A stretch of DNA of 58,178 bases. Source: Sphingopyxis solisilvae. GTDB lineage: Bacteria; Pseudomonadota; Alphaproteobacteria; Sphingomonadales; Sphingomonadaceae. The notes under the pieces were generated by a model. It was not told the DNA's origin, did not search any database, and saw only the letters and a list, made by a program, of their open reading frames with translations. A program made the position numbers and the translations under genes. The DNA is taken from NCBI RefSeq assembly GCF_015475875.1, contig NZ_JADKYM010000017.1, forward strand, positions 1 through 58,178, given 5' to 3'. Below are positions 33,021-42,416 of this stretch, in pieces (the first letter of the stretch is position 1; each line of letters opens with the position of its first letter).

Positions 33021-34147
33021 CCCAGCATCAACCGCGCGATCAGGTCGCGCTGAATTTCGTTCGACCCGGCGTAGATGCTCGCCGCACGGTCGTTGAGGTA
33101 GCGCGGCACCGCGACCGCCTGCTCGGCAGGTGTCTGCCCGTCGGCGTCGGCCCATGCCGCCTGACCCGCGGCTTCGCACGCCAGCGTATCGATCCGCTGA
33201 GCGCTTTCGGTGCCGAGGACTTTAAGCGCCGAGGCGTAGAGCGCGGGGCTGCCCCCGACGCCGCGCATCGCTTTGAGCTCAAGCGCCTGGAGCGCCTGCA
33301 AGCCGATCGCCTCGCGGTCGAGCTGGGCGCGCAGTACCGGATCGGCGATCGACTGCGCGCGCAAACGGGACAGGCGCGCCGTCAGTCCGGGGGCATATTT
33401 GCCGCCGCGCTCAAAGGTCAGCAGATGTTTCGCGACCGACCAGCCTTCGTTCTCGCCGCCCAGCCGGTTCGCCATCGGTACGCGCACATCGTCGAAGAAG
33501 ACCTGATTGAATTCATGATCACCCGCAAGGGTGCGGATCGGTTCGACCGTGATACCCGGCGTCGCCATGTCGAGCAGCAGGAAGCTGATCCCCGCCTGCG
33601 GCTTGCCCTCGCTCGAGGTACGGACGAGCGCGAACATGCGGTTGGCGAAATGGGCGTGGGTGGTCCAGATTTTCGATCCGTTCAGCACATAGTCGCTGCC
33701 GTCGGGGATCGCGCGCAATTGCAGCGCGGCAAGGTCCGACCCCGCGCCGGGTTCCGAAAAGCCCTGGCACCAATAATCCTCGCCCGACAGGATGCGCGGC
33801 AGATAATGCGCGCGCTGCTCGGCGCTGCCATAGTGCATAATCACCGGTGCGACCATCTTCAGCCCCATCGGCGCGAGGGTGGGCGCCCCGGCGCGCGCGC
33901 ATTCGGCGGCGAAGATATAGCGTTCGATCTCGTTCCAGCCCGGGCCCCCGAACTCAGTAGGCCAGTCGGGCGCCGCCCAGCCGCGCGCATGGAGGATGCG
34001 TTGCCAAGGCAGCGAAATGGCGGGGTCGTGAAAGACGCTGGTGGCGCGGATGGCGGCGCGGCGCAGGTCGTCGGGCAGGGCGCCAGCCAGAAAGCCGCGA
34101 ATCTCGTTACGAAAGGCCCGCAGGGCAGGATCGTTCAACATGTCCAT
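33017..34147 (-). CDS. Acyl-CoA dehydrogenase
   Basis: 376 residues. Family motifs are WCQGFSEPGAGSDLAALQ for FAD and substrate binding, then YVLNGSKIWTTHAHFAN, and a C-terminal ASIYAGSNEIQRDLIARLML. It should oxidise an acyl-CoA at the alpha-beta position with FAD. It may pair with the dehydrogenase on the other strand, since such enzymes can be heteromeric. The exact substrate is not readable. Confidence 0.9.
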   Translation of the reverse strand: MDMLNDPALRAFRNEIRGFLAGALPDDLRRAAIRATSVFHDPAISLPWQRILHARGWAAPDWPTEFGGPGWNEIERYIFAAECARAGAPTLAPMGLKMVAPVIMHYGSAEQRAHYLPRILSGEDYWCQGFSEPGAGSDLAALQLRAIPDGSDYVLNGSKIWTTHAHFANRMFALVRTSSEGKPQAGISFLLLDMATPGITVEPIRTLAGDHEFNQVFFDDVRVPMANRLGGENEGWSVAKHLLTFERGGKYAPGLTARLSRLRAQSIADPVLRAQLDREAIGLQALQALELKAMRGVGGSPALYASALKVLGTESAQRIDTLACEAAGQAAWADADGQTPAEQAVAVPRYLNDRAASIYAGSNEIQRDLIARLMLG

Positions 34148-34196
34148 TGCGCTGCCTTGTACGTCTCACCCTCGTCTGGCCAAGCTGGCACCTGCA

Positions 34197-34961
34197 TCAG
34201 GCGGCGCGCGCGCCGACGAAGCCAAGCCCCGCAGCGATCTGGATCGACTGCGCGCGCCCCGTCGCCCCCAGCTTTGCCGCGGCGTTGCGCAGGTGAAAGC
34301 GCACCGTCGACACCGACAACGACAGGATGATCCCGATCTCGCCATCGGTCTTGCCCGCTGCGGCCCAGCGCAGGCACTGCACCTCGCGCCGGGTCAGGGT
34401 CTTAGGCACGGTGGCGTTGCGCGGCCGTCCGCGTGCTTCATTGTGCGTCGCGACCAGTTTGAGCGCGAGGTTGTGCAGATCGCTCGCATGGCGGTCGAAC
34501 AGTGCCGCGACCCCGACGGGTTCGCGCGAGCACCAAAAGACCGCCCCGACCAGCCCGCGCGGCAGATGCACCGGCGCGATGATCGCCTCGCCAAAGTTCG
34601 GGGTTTTCTTGGCCTGCTCGCAATCGACCGCGGCGAGCAATTGCGTCGGACGCCAGGTCCGCAACTGGCCGTCGCTGTAATAAAAAGGTTCGGCGGTCAG
34701 CCGCGCGGCGGTCAGGAACGCGATGTGCAGTGCGAGCTTGCGGTCGCGCCAATAGGCGTGGTCGGGGTCGATCCAGCGAAAGCTGGTTTCAGCATAGGGC
34801 CGCCCGTCGGCATCGCTCATCGGCTCGGGGTCGCCAAGGTCGGCCTGCGCCGCAATAAAAGGCAGACCGATCGTGTCACCCGCCGCCTGCACCGCCGCGA
34901 CGAGCGCTGGCATGGCGGCCCAGCTTTCTGGCGACGGGTCGGTCAATAATTCCTCCGGCAT
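34197..34961 (-). CDS. LuxR family transcriptional regulator
   Basis: 254 residues from the ATG at 34961. The N-terminal half resembles an autoinducer-binding or PAS-like sensing domain (FYYSDGQLRTWRPTQLL). The C-terminus is a LuxR/GerE HTH: LTRREVQCLRWAAAGKTDGE, IGIILSLSVSTVRFHLRNAA. No luxI-type synthase is nearby, so it may be a solo receptor. It lies between the acyl-CoA dehydrogenase and hut genes. Its target is unknown. Confidence 0.8.
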   Translation of the reverse strand: MPEELLTDPSPESWAAMPALVAAVQAAGDTIGLPFIAAQADLGDPEPMSDADGRPYAETSFRWIDPDHAYWRDRKLALHIAFLTAARLTAEPFYYSDGQLRTWRPTQLLAAVDCEQAKKTPNFGEAIIAPVHLPRGLVGAVFWCSREPVGVAALFDRHASDLHNLALKLVATHNEARGRPRNATVPKTLTRREVQCLRWAAAGKTDGEIGIILSLSVSTVRFHLRNAAAKLGATGRAQSIQIAAGLGFVGARAA

Positions 34962-35047
34962 GGTCGGCCGGGAACGGCTCCGGCGCGACCATGCTGGCAT
35001 AGTCGAGTGTCGCGCGACAAGCGTTAAACCCTCGGGCGTGAGCGGGC

Positions 35048-36712
35048 TTACTTCAAACTCGGCAGGTCCAGCCCTTTTTCGCGCGCGCAATCGATGGCGA
35101 TGTCGTACCCTGCGTCGGCGTGGCGCATGACGCCGGTGCCGGGGTCGTTCCACAGCACGCGTTCGAGCCGCTTGGCCGCTTCGGCTGTGCCGTCGGCGAC
35201 GATCACCATGCCGCTGTGCTGCGAATAGCCCATGCCGACGCCGCCGCCGTGATGGAGCGACACCCACGTCGCGCCGCTCGCGGTGTTGAGCAGGGCGTTG
35301 AGGAGGGGCCAATCGGACACCGCATCGGATCCGTCGCGCATCGCTTCGGTTTCTCGATTGGGCGAGGCGACCGAGCCTGAATCGAGATGGTCGCGGCCGA
35401 TGACGACGGGGGCTTTCAGTTCGCCGCTCGCGACCATCTCGTTGAACGCGAAGCCGAGTCGGTGGCGATCGCCGAGCCCGACCCAGCAGATGCGCGCGGG
35501 TAGTCCCTGGAACCGGATCTTCTCGCGCGCCATGTCGAGCCAGTTGTGGAGATGCTTGTTGTCGGGCAGCAGCTCCTTCACCTTGGCATCGGTCTTGTAG
35601 ATATCCTCGGGATCGCCCGACAGCGCGACCCAGCGGAACGGGCCGACACCGCGGCAGAACAGCGGGCGGACATAGGCAGGGACGAAGCCCGGAAAGTCAA
35701 AGGCATTCTCGACACCCTCGTCCTTCGCCATTTGGCGGATATTATTGCCATAATCGGTCGTCGGAACCCCGGCCGCCTGCATGTCGAGCATCGCCTGGAC
35801 ATGCACCGCCATCGACGCCTTGGCGGCTTTCGCGACCGCCGCGGGATCGCTCTCGCGCTTCGCAAACCATTCGTCGAGGGTCCAGCCTGCGGGTAGGTAG
35901 CCGTTGACCGGATCGTGCGCCGACGTCTGGTCGGTGAGCAGGTCGGGGCGGATGCCGCGGCGGACCATTTCGGGCAAGATGTCGGCGGCGTTGCCGAGCA
36001 GGCCGACCGAGACGGGTTTGCTCTCGGCATGGCTCGCTTCGATCATCGCCAGCGCCTCGTCGATGCTCGACGCCTGCTTATCGAGATAGCCGGTGCGCAG
36101 GCGCATTTCGATGCGGCTCGGCTGGCATTCGATCGCGAGGCAGCTCGCGCCCGCCATCACCGCGGCGAGCGGCTGCGCGCCGCCCATGCCGCCGAGGCCC
36201 GCGGTCAGCAGCCAACGGCCCGCCAGGCTGCCGCCATAGTGCTGGCGGCCCATCTCGACGAAGGTTTCGTAAGTGCCCTGCACGATGCCCTGGCTGCCGA
36301 TATAGATCCAGCTGCCCGCGGTCATCTGGCCGTACATCATCAGGCCCTTTTTATCGAGTTCGGAGAAATGCTCCCAATTCGCCCATTGCGGCACCAGGTT
36401 CGAATTGGCGAGCAGCACCCGCGGCGCATCGCTATGGGTGCGGAACACGCCGACGGGCTTTCCCGACTGGACCAGCAGGGTTTCATCGTCACCCAGCCGT
36501 TTCAGCGTCTCGACGATCTTGTCATAGCTTTCCCAGTCGCGCGCGGCGCGGCCGATGCCGCCATAAACGACCAGCTCGTGCGGCGCTTCGGCGACGTCGG
36601 GGTGCAGGTTGTTCATCAGCATCCGCATCGGCGCTTCGGTGAGCCAGCTTTTGGCGGTGATGTCGGGGCCAGTCGCCGGGCGGATCACGCGACTGTTGTC
36701 GAGACGGGTCAT
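35048..36712 (-). CDS. hutU: Urocanate hydratase
   Basis: 554 residues. It converts urocanate to imidazolonepropionate with NAD+ as an electrophilic cofactor, step 2 of histidine breakdown. The NAD-binding [12 protein letters not shown] (172-183) and the signature segments [15 protein letters not shown] and [20 protein letters not shown] are present. The length is normal. It is the last gene of hutIHGU, overlapping hutG by 4 bp. Expression is probably controlled by HutC. Confidence 0.97.
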   Translation of the reverse strand: MTRLDNSRVIRPATGPDITAKSWLTEAPMRMLMNNLHPDVAEAPHELVVYGGIGRAARDWESYDKIVETLKRLGDDETLLVQSGKPVGVFRTHSDAPRVLLANSNLVPQWANWEHFSELDKKGLMMYGQMTAGSWIYIGSQGIVQGTYETFVEMGRQHYGGSLAGRWLLTAGLGGMGGAQPLAAVMAGASCLAIECQPSRIEMRLRTGYLDKQASSIDEALAMIEASHAESKPVSVGLLGNAADILPEMVRRGIRPDLLTDQTSAHDPVNGYLPAGWTLDEWFAKRESDPAAVAKAAKASMAVHVQAMLDMQAAGVPTTDYGNNIRQMAKDEGVENAFDFPGFVPAYVRPLFCRGVGPFRWVALSGDPEDIYKTDAKVKELLPDNKHLHNWLDMAREKIRFQGLPARICWVGLGDRHRLGFAFNEMVASGELKAPVVIGRDHLDSGSVASPNRETEAMRDGSDAVSDWPLLNALLNTASGATWVSLHHGGGVGMGYSQHSGMVIVADGTAEAAKRLERVLWNDPGTGVMRHADAGYDIAIDCAREKGLDLPSLK

Positions 36713-37512
36713 TTCTGTCCTTTCGCAAAATCGAAGGTCGCGGCGATCACTTGCTCCAGCACGGGCCGGATCGCCGGATTGGGGTCGAGCGGAGTGGGCC
36801 AATTGGCCGAGGTGATCGCGGTGGGCTCCGCCATATAGCCGCGCTGGGCCAGCTCCATCTGGACCACGTGGACGCCACTTTCCGGGTCGCCATAATGGCG
36901 CGTCGTCCAGCCGCCCTTGAAACGGCCATTGACGACATGGCTGTAGCCGCTCGCGGCGCAGATGCTGGCGACGATCGTTTCGAGTTCGGGCGCGCAGGTC
37001 GCGCCGCCGTTGGTCCCGATGTTGAATTGCGGCAATTCGTCGTCGAACAGGCGGGGGACATGGCTGCGGATCGAATGCGCGTCATAGAGAACGACCCGGC
37101 CGTGCGCTGCCTTCAGTCGTGCGAGTTCGGCGGCCAGCGCGTCATGATAGGGCCGGTGATAGAGGTTCAGCCGCTGCATGATCTCTGCTTCGTCGGGTTC
37201 GCCAAAGCGGTACAGCGGTTCGCCGTCGAAGGTCGTCGTCGGGCATAGCTCGGTCGTTGCCTGTCCGGGATAAAGCGACGCCCCCGACGGGTCGCGGTTC
37301 ATGTCGATCACGCTGCGCGAAATATCGGTCGCGACCAATGTCGCGCCCATATCGGCGGCAAAGGTGTAAAGATCGGCAATCCACCAGTCGGTGTCGATCT
37401 GGGCATGCCAGGGCGAGACGAACTGATCATCCAGCCCGGCCAGATCGGTACCCCCGTGCGGGAAGGCGATGACCAGCGGCGCGTCGCCGCGCTGGACGCG
37501 CAGCCAGTCCAT
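36709..37512 (-). CDS. hutG: N-formylglutamate deformylase
   Basis: 267 residues. It hydrolyses N-formyl-L-glutamate to glutamate and formate, the final step of the HutF route. Family segments include [25 protein letters not shown] and [18 protein letters not shown]. Its start overlaps the hutH stop by one base (TGATG) and its stop overlaps hutU. It acts with HutF, whose gene is divergent on the other side of the operon. Confidence 0.93.
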   Translation of the reverse strand: MDWLRVQRGDAPLVIAFPHGGTDLAGLDDQFVSPWHAQIDTDWWIADLYTFAADMGATLVATDISRSVIDMNRDPSGASLYPGQATTELCPTTTFDGEPLYRFGEPDEAEIMQRLNLYHRPYHDALAAELARLKAAHGRVVLYDAHSIRSHVPRLFDDELPQFNIGTNGGATCAPELETIVASICAASGYSHVVNGRFKGGWTTRHYGDPESGVHVVQMELAQRGYMAEPTAITSANWPTPLDPNPAIRPVLEQVIAATFDFAKGQK

Positions 37513-39032
37513 CAGCCGACACCCGGCAAGCTGGCCGCGACCGCAGCAACGAGGCTGCCCGAACGGATCAGCGCGGTTGCGGCCTCCATATCGGGATGGA
37601 AATGGCGGTCGTCTTCGAGCGTCGGCACCGCGGCGCGAAGGTGGCTGTGCGCCGCTTCCAGCGCCTCGCTCGATTGCAGCGGCGCGTGGAAGTCGATGCC
37701 CTGGCAGGCTGCGAGCAGTTCGATACCGATCACCGCGCTGGCGTTGTCGGCCATGTCGAGCAGGCGGCGCGCGCCGTGCGCGGCCATCGACACATGGTCC
37801 TCCTGATTGGCGCTGGTCGGGATCGAATCGACGCTGGCGGGATGGGCGCGCTGCTTGTTTTCGCTGACCAGCGCGGCGGCGGTTACCTGCGGGATCATGA
37901 AGCCCGAGTTGAGCCCGGGGCGCGGGGTGAGGAAGGCGGGGAGGCCTGACAGCGCGGGATCGACAAGCATCGCGATGCGACGCTCCGCAATCGAGCCGAT
38001 CTCGCACAGCGCCATCGCGATCATGTCGGCGGCAAAGGCGACAGGTTCGGCGTGGAAATTGCCACCCGACAAAGCTTCGTCGGTATCGGCAAAGATCAGC
38101 GGATTGTCGGACACGCCATTGGCTTCGACGGCAAGCGTCGTCGCGGCCTGACGCAGCAGGTCGAGCACGGCGCCCATCACCTGCGGCTGGCAGCGCAGGC
38201 AATACGGATCCTGCACGCGCGGATCGTCGATCGCATGCGAGGCGCGGATCGCTGATCCCGCCATCAGGCCGCGCAGAGCGTCGCCGACCGCACGCTGTCC
38301 GGCATGGCCGCGCAGCGCGTGGATGCGCGGGTCGAAGGGCGCGTCGGAGCCTTTGGCGGCCTCGGTCGACAGCGCGCCGGTGATGAGCGCCGAGCGGAAC
38401 AGCGTATCGGCGCGAAACAGGCCCGCGAGCGCGTTGGCGGTCGAGAATTGCGTGCCGTTGAGCAACGCGAGGCCTTCCTTGGGACCGAGTTCGAGGGGGA
38501 CGAGTCCCGCGTCGGCAAGCGCGTCGGCGGCGAGAAGGGTCTGACCGCCGACCTCGATTTCGCCGACGCCGATCATCGCCGCCGCCATGTGCGCCAGCGG
38601 CGCGAGGTCGCCGCTCGCGCCGACCGAGCCCTGCGACGGGACGATCGGGGTAATCCCCTTCGCCAGCATCGTCTCCAGCATCGCAACCGTCTCGCGGCGG
38701 ACGCCCGAAGCCCCCATGCCGAAACTCGCGAGCTTCAGCGCCATCATCAATCGGACGTTTTTTGCCGGCGACGGCGCCCCGGTGCCTGCCGCATGGCTGA
38801 GCACAATGTTCCGCTGGAGCGTCGCCAGATCGTCATCGGCGACGCGAACGCTCGCGAGCTTTCCGAAACCGGTGTTGATGCCGTAGACGGGCGCGCCCCT
38901 GGCGACGATCCGCGCGACCGCGGCGGCGCTGGCGTCGATCGCGTTCCACGCATCGGCGCTCAGTTCGGCGCTCGCGCCCTCATAGATTTCACGCCAGTCG
39001 GCGAGCGCCATGGCGCCCGGGTTGATGATCAT
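37512..39032 (-). CDS. hutH: Histidine ammonia-lyase
   Basis: 506 residues. It converts histidine to urocanate and ammonia. The MIO cofactor forms from Ala139-Ser140-Gly141 in [11 protein letters not shown], and the catalytic Tyr50 lies in [11 protein letters not shown]. The length is normal. It starts with ATG at 39032, overlapping the hutI stop by 4 bp. First enzyme of the pathway. Confidence 0.97.
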   Translation of the reverse strand: MIINPGAMALADWREIYEGASAELSADAWNAIDASAAAVARIVARGAPVYGINTGFGKLASVRVADDDLATLQRNIVLSHAAGTGAPSPAKNVRLMMALKLASFGMGASGVRRETVAMLETMLAKGITPIVPSQGSVGASGDLAPLAHMAAAMIGVGEIEVGGQTLLAADALADAGLVPLELGPKEGLALLNGTQFSTANALAGLFRADTLFRSALITGALSTEAAKGSDAPFDPRIHALRGHAGQRAVGDALRGLMAGSAIRASHAIDDPRVQDPYCLRCQPQVMGAVLDLLRQAATTLAVEANGVSDNPLIFADTDEALSGGNFHAEPVAFAADMIAMALCEIGSIAERRIAMLVDPALSGLPAFLTPRPGLNSGFMIPQVTAAALVSENKQRAHPASVDSIPTSANQEDHVSMAAHGARRLLDMADNASAVIGIELLAACQGIDFHAPLQSSEALEAAHSHLRAAVPTLEDDRHFHPDMEAATALIRSGSLVAAVAASLPGVG

Positions 39033-40213
39033 TGTCCGTCCTTGATGCGTTGGTGCAGCGGGTTGAAGCCGATGCGGTAAACCAGCTCGGCGGGGTCGGT
39101 GACGTCCCAGATCGCGAGGTCGCACGCCTTGCCGGCTTCGAGCGTGCCGATCTCGGCGCCTAGTCCGAGCGCGGCGGCGGCATTGACTGTCACCCCGCGC
39201 AAGGCCTCGACCACCGTCAGCCCGAACAGCGTCGCGCCCATGTTGAGCATGAGCAGCAGCGAGGTCGTCGGCGAGGTGCCAGGGTTGTTGTCGGTTGCGA
39301 GCGCGATCTTCACGCCGTGGCGACGCATCGCGTCGATTGGCGGCAATTTGGTCTCGCGCATGAAATAATAGGCGCCGGGGAGTAGCACCGCGACCGTCCC
39401 GGCCGCCGCCATCGCGGCGACATTGTCGTCGGTCGCATACTCGAGATGGTCGGCAGAGAGCGCGCCGTGCCGTGCCGCGAGCGCGCTGCCGCTCAGGGCA
39501 GACAATTGTTCGGCGTGCAGCTTGACCGCCAGCCCATGCGCCTGCGCCGCCTCGATCACCCGCGTGCATTGCGCGGGCGAAAAACCGATGCCTTCGCAAA
39601 AGGCATCGACCGCGGTCGCGAGCGGCGCGGCGGCGGGGATCATTTCGCCGACGACGAGGTCGATATAGCCGTTGCTGTCGCCCTGATATTCGGGGGGCAG
39701 GGCGTGCGCTCCGAGGAAGGTTGGCTCGACGCGGACCCGGCGCCGCTCGCCGAGCGCGCGGGCGGCGCGCAGCATCTTCAGTTCGTTTTCGGTATCGAGG
39801 CCGTAGCCTGACTTGATCTCGATCGTCGTCACCCCTTCGGCGAGCAGCGCGTCGAGGCGGGGGAGTGCCGTATCGACCAGTTCCGCCTCGCTCGCCGCGC
39901 GCGTGGCGCGCATCGTCGACACGATACCCCCACCTGCGCGGGCAATTTCCTCATAGTTCGCGCCTTCAAGCCGCATCGTCCATTCATTGGCGCGATTGCC
40001 GCCGTGGACCAGATGGGTGTGACAATCGATCAGCCCCGGGGTGATCAACCTGCCGCCGCAATCGGTGGTTTTCGCGGGCCTCGTCGGCGCGCCATCGGCA
40101 GGTCCGGCATAGACGATCCGCCCGTCCTGTGCCGCCACGACGCCGTCGTCGATCAGCCCCAGCCCGTCATCGGTCATCGTCGCGAGTCGCGCGTTGGTCC
40201 AGCTATGCTCCAT
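39029..40213 (-). CDS. hutI: Imidazolonepropionase
   Basis: 394 residues. It opens the imidazolone ring to give N-formimino-L-glutamate, step 3. Amidohydrolase metal ligands H65 and H67 lie in [13 protein letters not shown], with more ligands in KLHAEQLS and [12 protein letters not shown]. It is the first gene of the hutIHGU operon, beginning 26 bp from the palindrome that probably binds HutC. Confidence 0.96.
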   Translation of the reverse strand: MEHSWTNARLATMTDDGLGLIDDGVVAAQDGRIVYAGPADGAPTRPAKTTDCGGRLITPGLIDCHTHLVHGGNRANEWTMRLEGANYEEIARAGGGIVSTMRATRAASEAELVDTALPRLDALLAEGVTTIEIKSGYGLDTENELKMLRAARALGERRRVRVEPTFLGAHALPPEYQGDSNGYIDLVVGEMIPAAAPLATAVDAFCEGIGFSPAQCTRVIEAAQAHGLAVKLHAEQLSALSGSALAARHGALSADHLEYATDDNVAAMAAAGTVAVLLPGAYYFMRETKLPPIDAMRRHGVKIALATDNNPGTSPTTSLLLMLNMGATLFGLTVVEALRGVTVNAAAALGLGAEIGTLEAGKACDLAIWDVTDPAELVYRIGFNPLHQRIKDGQ

Positions 40214-40238
40214 CTGGACAACATCTCGCGATTACGTC

Positions 40239-40256
40239 ATTATGTCTAGACATAAT
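40239..40256. promoter_or_regulatory. HutC operator, 18-bp perfect palindrome
   Basis: attatgtctagacataat reads the same on both strands. It lies midway between the divergent hutI and hutF starts, 25 bp from the hutI start and 13 bp from hutF. GntR/HutC-type repressors bind such sites, and hutC is the gene after hutF. One bound dimer could repress both operons until urocanate is made. Confidence 0.8.
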
Positions 40257-40269
40257 ATGAGGGCTTTTG

Positions 40270-41619
40270 ATGATGGCTTACTGGTTTCAGCGCGCATGGA
40301 TCGACAATCAGTGGCAGCACGATGTGCGCCTGACGGTCGCCGACGGGCGGATTTCCGCGCTTGAAACCGGTGTCGAAGCGGCGCCGGGAGACAAACGCCA
40401 CGCCGCGGCGCTGCCCGGGCTGTGCAACGTCCACAGCCATGGTTTCCAGCGCGGGATGGCGGGGCTGTCGGAACGCCGCAGCCGTCCCGATGACAATTTC
40501 TGGAGCTGGCGCGAGATCATGTACCGCTTCCTCGATCGGCTGACCCCCGAGGATGTCGCGGCGATCACCGCGCAGGCCTATGCCGAGATGCTCGAGGGTG
40601 GTTTCACGCGCGTCGGCGAGTTCCACTATCTCCATCACGACCCGGCGGGCGTGACCTATGCCGATCCCGCCGCGATGGCGGGGGCGATCGTCGAGGCCAG
40701 CGCGGCGACAGGCATCGGCTTGACCTTGCTGCCCGTATTCTACGCGCATGGCAATTTCGGCGGTGCGGCGCCAAGCCCCGGCCAGCGGCGCTTCCTCAGC
40801 GACATCGACGGCTTTGCAACACTGCTCGACGGCGCGCGCGCCAAGCTGGTCGGCGACGCCAATATCGGCATTGCGCCGCACTCGCTGCGCGCGGTCGGGC
40901 CAGACCAACTCGCGGCGCTGCTCGCCATGGCGCCTACCGGCCCGGTCCATATCCACGCCGCCGAACAAGAAAAGGAAGTCGCCGATTGCGTCGCGTGGAG
41001 CGGGGCGCGGCCGGTTGACTGGCTGCTCGATAACGCGGCGGTCGATGCGCGCTGGTGCCTGATCCACGCGACGCACCTCAGCGCGGGTGAAGTGCCGCGG
41101 CTCGCCGCCAGCGGGGCGGTGGCCGGACTTTGCCCGATTACCGAGGCGAACCTTGGCGACGGCATTTTTCCCGCGATCGACTATCTGGCTGCTGGCGGCG
41201 CGTTCGGGATCGGCACCGACAGCAATATCCTGATCGACGCCGCTGGAGAGCTGCGCGCGCTCGAATATTCGCAGCGGCTGGCGCACCGGGCCCGTGCGTT
41301 GCTGGCTGGAAGCGAATCGCCGTTCGTGGGCGCCAATCTCTACGCCCGCGCGCTAGACGGCGGCGCGCAGGCGCTGGGGGTCGAGGCTGGCTTTGCGGTG
41401 GGCCAGTCCGCCGACATCGTCTCGCTCGACCTCGATCATCCCAGCTTCGCCGGGACCGACGATGCGACGCTGCTCGACCGCTGGATTTTTGCGGGCGGGG
41501 CCGGGACGATTGACTGCGTGTGGCGCGCCGGGGTCAAATGCGTCGAAGGTGGACGCCATGTCGACCGCGCCCGCATCGCTGCCGCCTACCGCAAAAGCGT
41601 CGAGCAGATCGTCGCGTGA
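40270..41619 (+). CDS. hutF: Formimidoylglutamate deiminase
   Basis: About 449 residues from the first of two adjacent ATG codons. It converts N-formimino-glutamate to N-formylglutamate and ammonia, step 4 of the five-step route. Amidohydrolase motif H55-x-H57 is in LCNVHSHGFQRGM, with later ligands in VHIHAAEQEKEV and GIGTDSNILIDA. It overlaps hutC by 4 bp and is divergent from hutI. Confidence 0.95.
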   Translation: MMAYWFQRAWIDNQWQHDVRLTVADGRISALETGVEAAPGDKRHAAALPGLCNVHSHGFQRGMAGLSERRSRPDDNFWSWREIMYRFLDRLTPEDVAAITAQAYAEMLEGGFTRVGEFHYLHHDPAGVTYADPAAMAGAIVEASAATGIGLTLLPVFYAHGNFGGAAPSPGQRRFLSDIDGFATLLDGARAKLVGDANIGIAPHSLRAVGPDQLAALLAMAPTGPVHIHAAEQEKEVADCVAWSGARPVDWLLDNAAVDARWCLIHATHLSAGEVPRLAASGAVAGLCPITEANLGDGIFPAIDYLAAGGAFGIGTDSNILIDAAGELRALEYSQRLAHRARALLAGSESPFVGANLYARALDGGAQALGVEAGFAVGQSADIVSLDLDHPSFAGTDDATLLDRWIFAGGAGTIDCVWRAGVKCVEGGRHVDRARIAAAYRKSVEQIVA

Positions 41620-42320
41620 CGCGCGCAGCGCCGAACCCGGCGCGCCGGATCCGCGAGGATATCGAAGCGCGCATCCACTCGGGCGAGTGGAAACCGGGGA
41701 CGCGCATCCCGATCGAACAGGAACTCGCGCAACGCTATGGCTGCGCGCGTGCGACGGTCAGCAAGGCGATCGGCGAGCTCGTCGCCGCGGGGCTGATCGA
41801 ACGGCGGCGCAAGGCCGGGTCATTCGTTGCACATCCGCCGGTGCATTCGGCGGTGATGACGGTGCCCGACCTTGCCGAGCTGATTGCCGCGCGCGGTGAG
41901 GCGTACCGCTGGGAAGCGCGCGCGATCCAGCGCCGCAAGAACGCTGGCGGCGCCGACATGCTCCGGATCGACGGCGTGCATTTTGCCGCTGGCGAACCCT
42001 TTGCGCTGGAAAACCGTACGATCGAACTCGCCGAAGTGCCCGCGGCAGCCGACGCCAATTTCGCCACCGAGGCACCGGGAACCTGGCTCCTCGCGCACAT
42101 CCCTTGGACCTCGGCGCGCCACGTCGTGCGCGCCGTTGCTGCCACCCGCACCGAAGCGGCGATGCTGGCGACCGGCAGCGGCGCCGCCTGCCTGCAGCTG
42201 GAACGCGACACCTGGCGCGGCGAGCGGTCCGTCACCCACGTCCGCCAGCTTTTTCGCGGCGACCGTTTCGATCTGGTTGCCGAGTTTCAGGCCGGAGCGG
42301 GCAAGCGCGATCCTGCGTGA
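41616..42320 (+). CDS. hutC: Histidine utilisation repressor HutC (GntR family)
   Basis: 234 residues beginning with GTG inside the hutF stop. The N-terminal winged helix (RIREDIEARIHSGEWKPGTR, RYGCARATVSKAIGELVAAG) is followed by a UTRA ligand domain (FALENRTIELAEVPAAADAN). HutC proteins release DNA when urocanate binds. The palindrome at 40239-40256 is its likely operator. Confidence 0.93.
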   Translation: MTRAAPNPARRIREDIEARIHSGEWKPGTRIPIEQELAQRYGCARATVSKAIGELVAAGLIERRRKAGSFVAHPPVHSAVMTVPDLAELIAARGEAYRWEARAIQRRKNAGGADMLRIDGVHFAAGEPFALENRTIELAEVPAAADANFATEAPGTWLLAHIPWTSARHVVRAVAATRTEAAMLATGSGAACLQLERDTWRGERSVTHVRQLFRGDRFDLVAEFQAGAGKRDPA

Positions 42321-42416
42321 TATTTGCGCGCCGTTGCAGCATATATTCTGCCCCCAGCGGAACGCACACAAGATATTTGCTTATGCTGTATTGCGATATT
42401 AATACGGTGATCGAGC

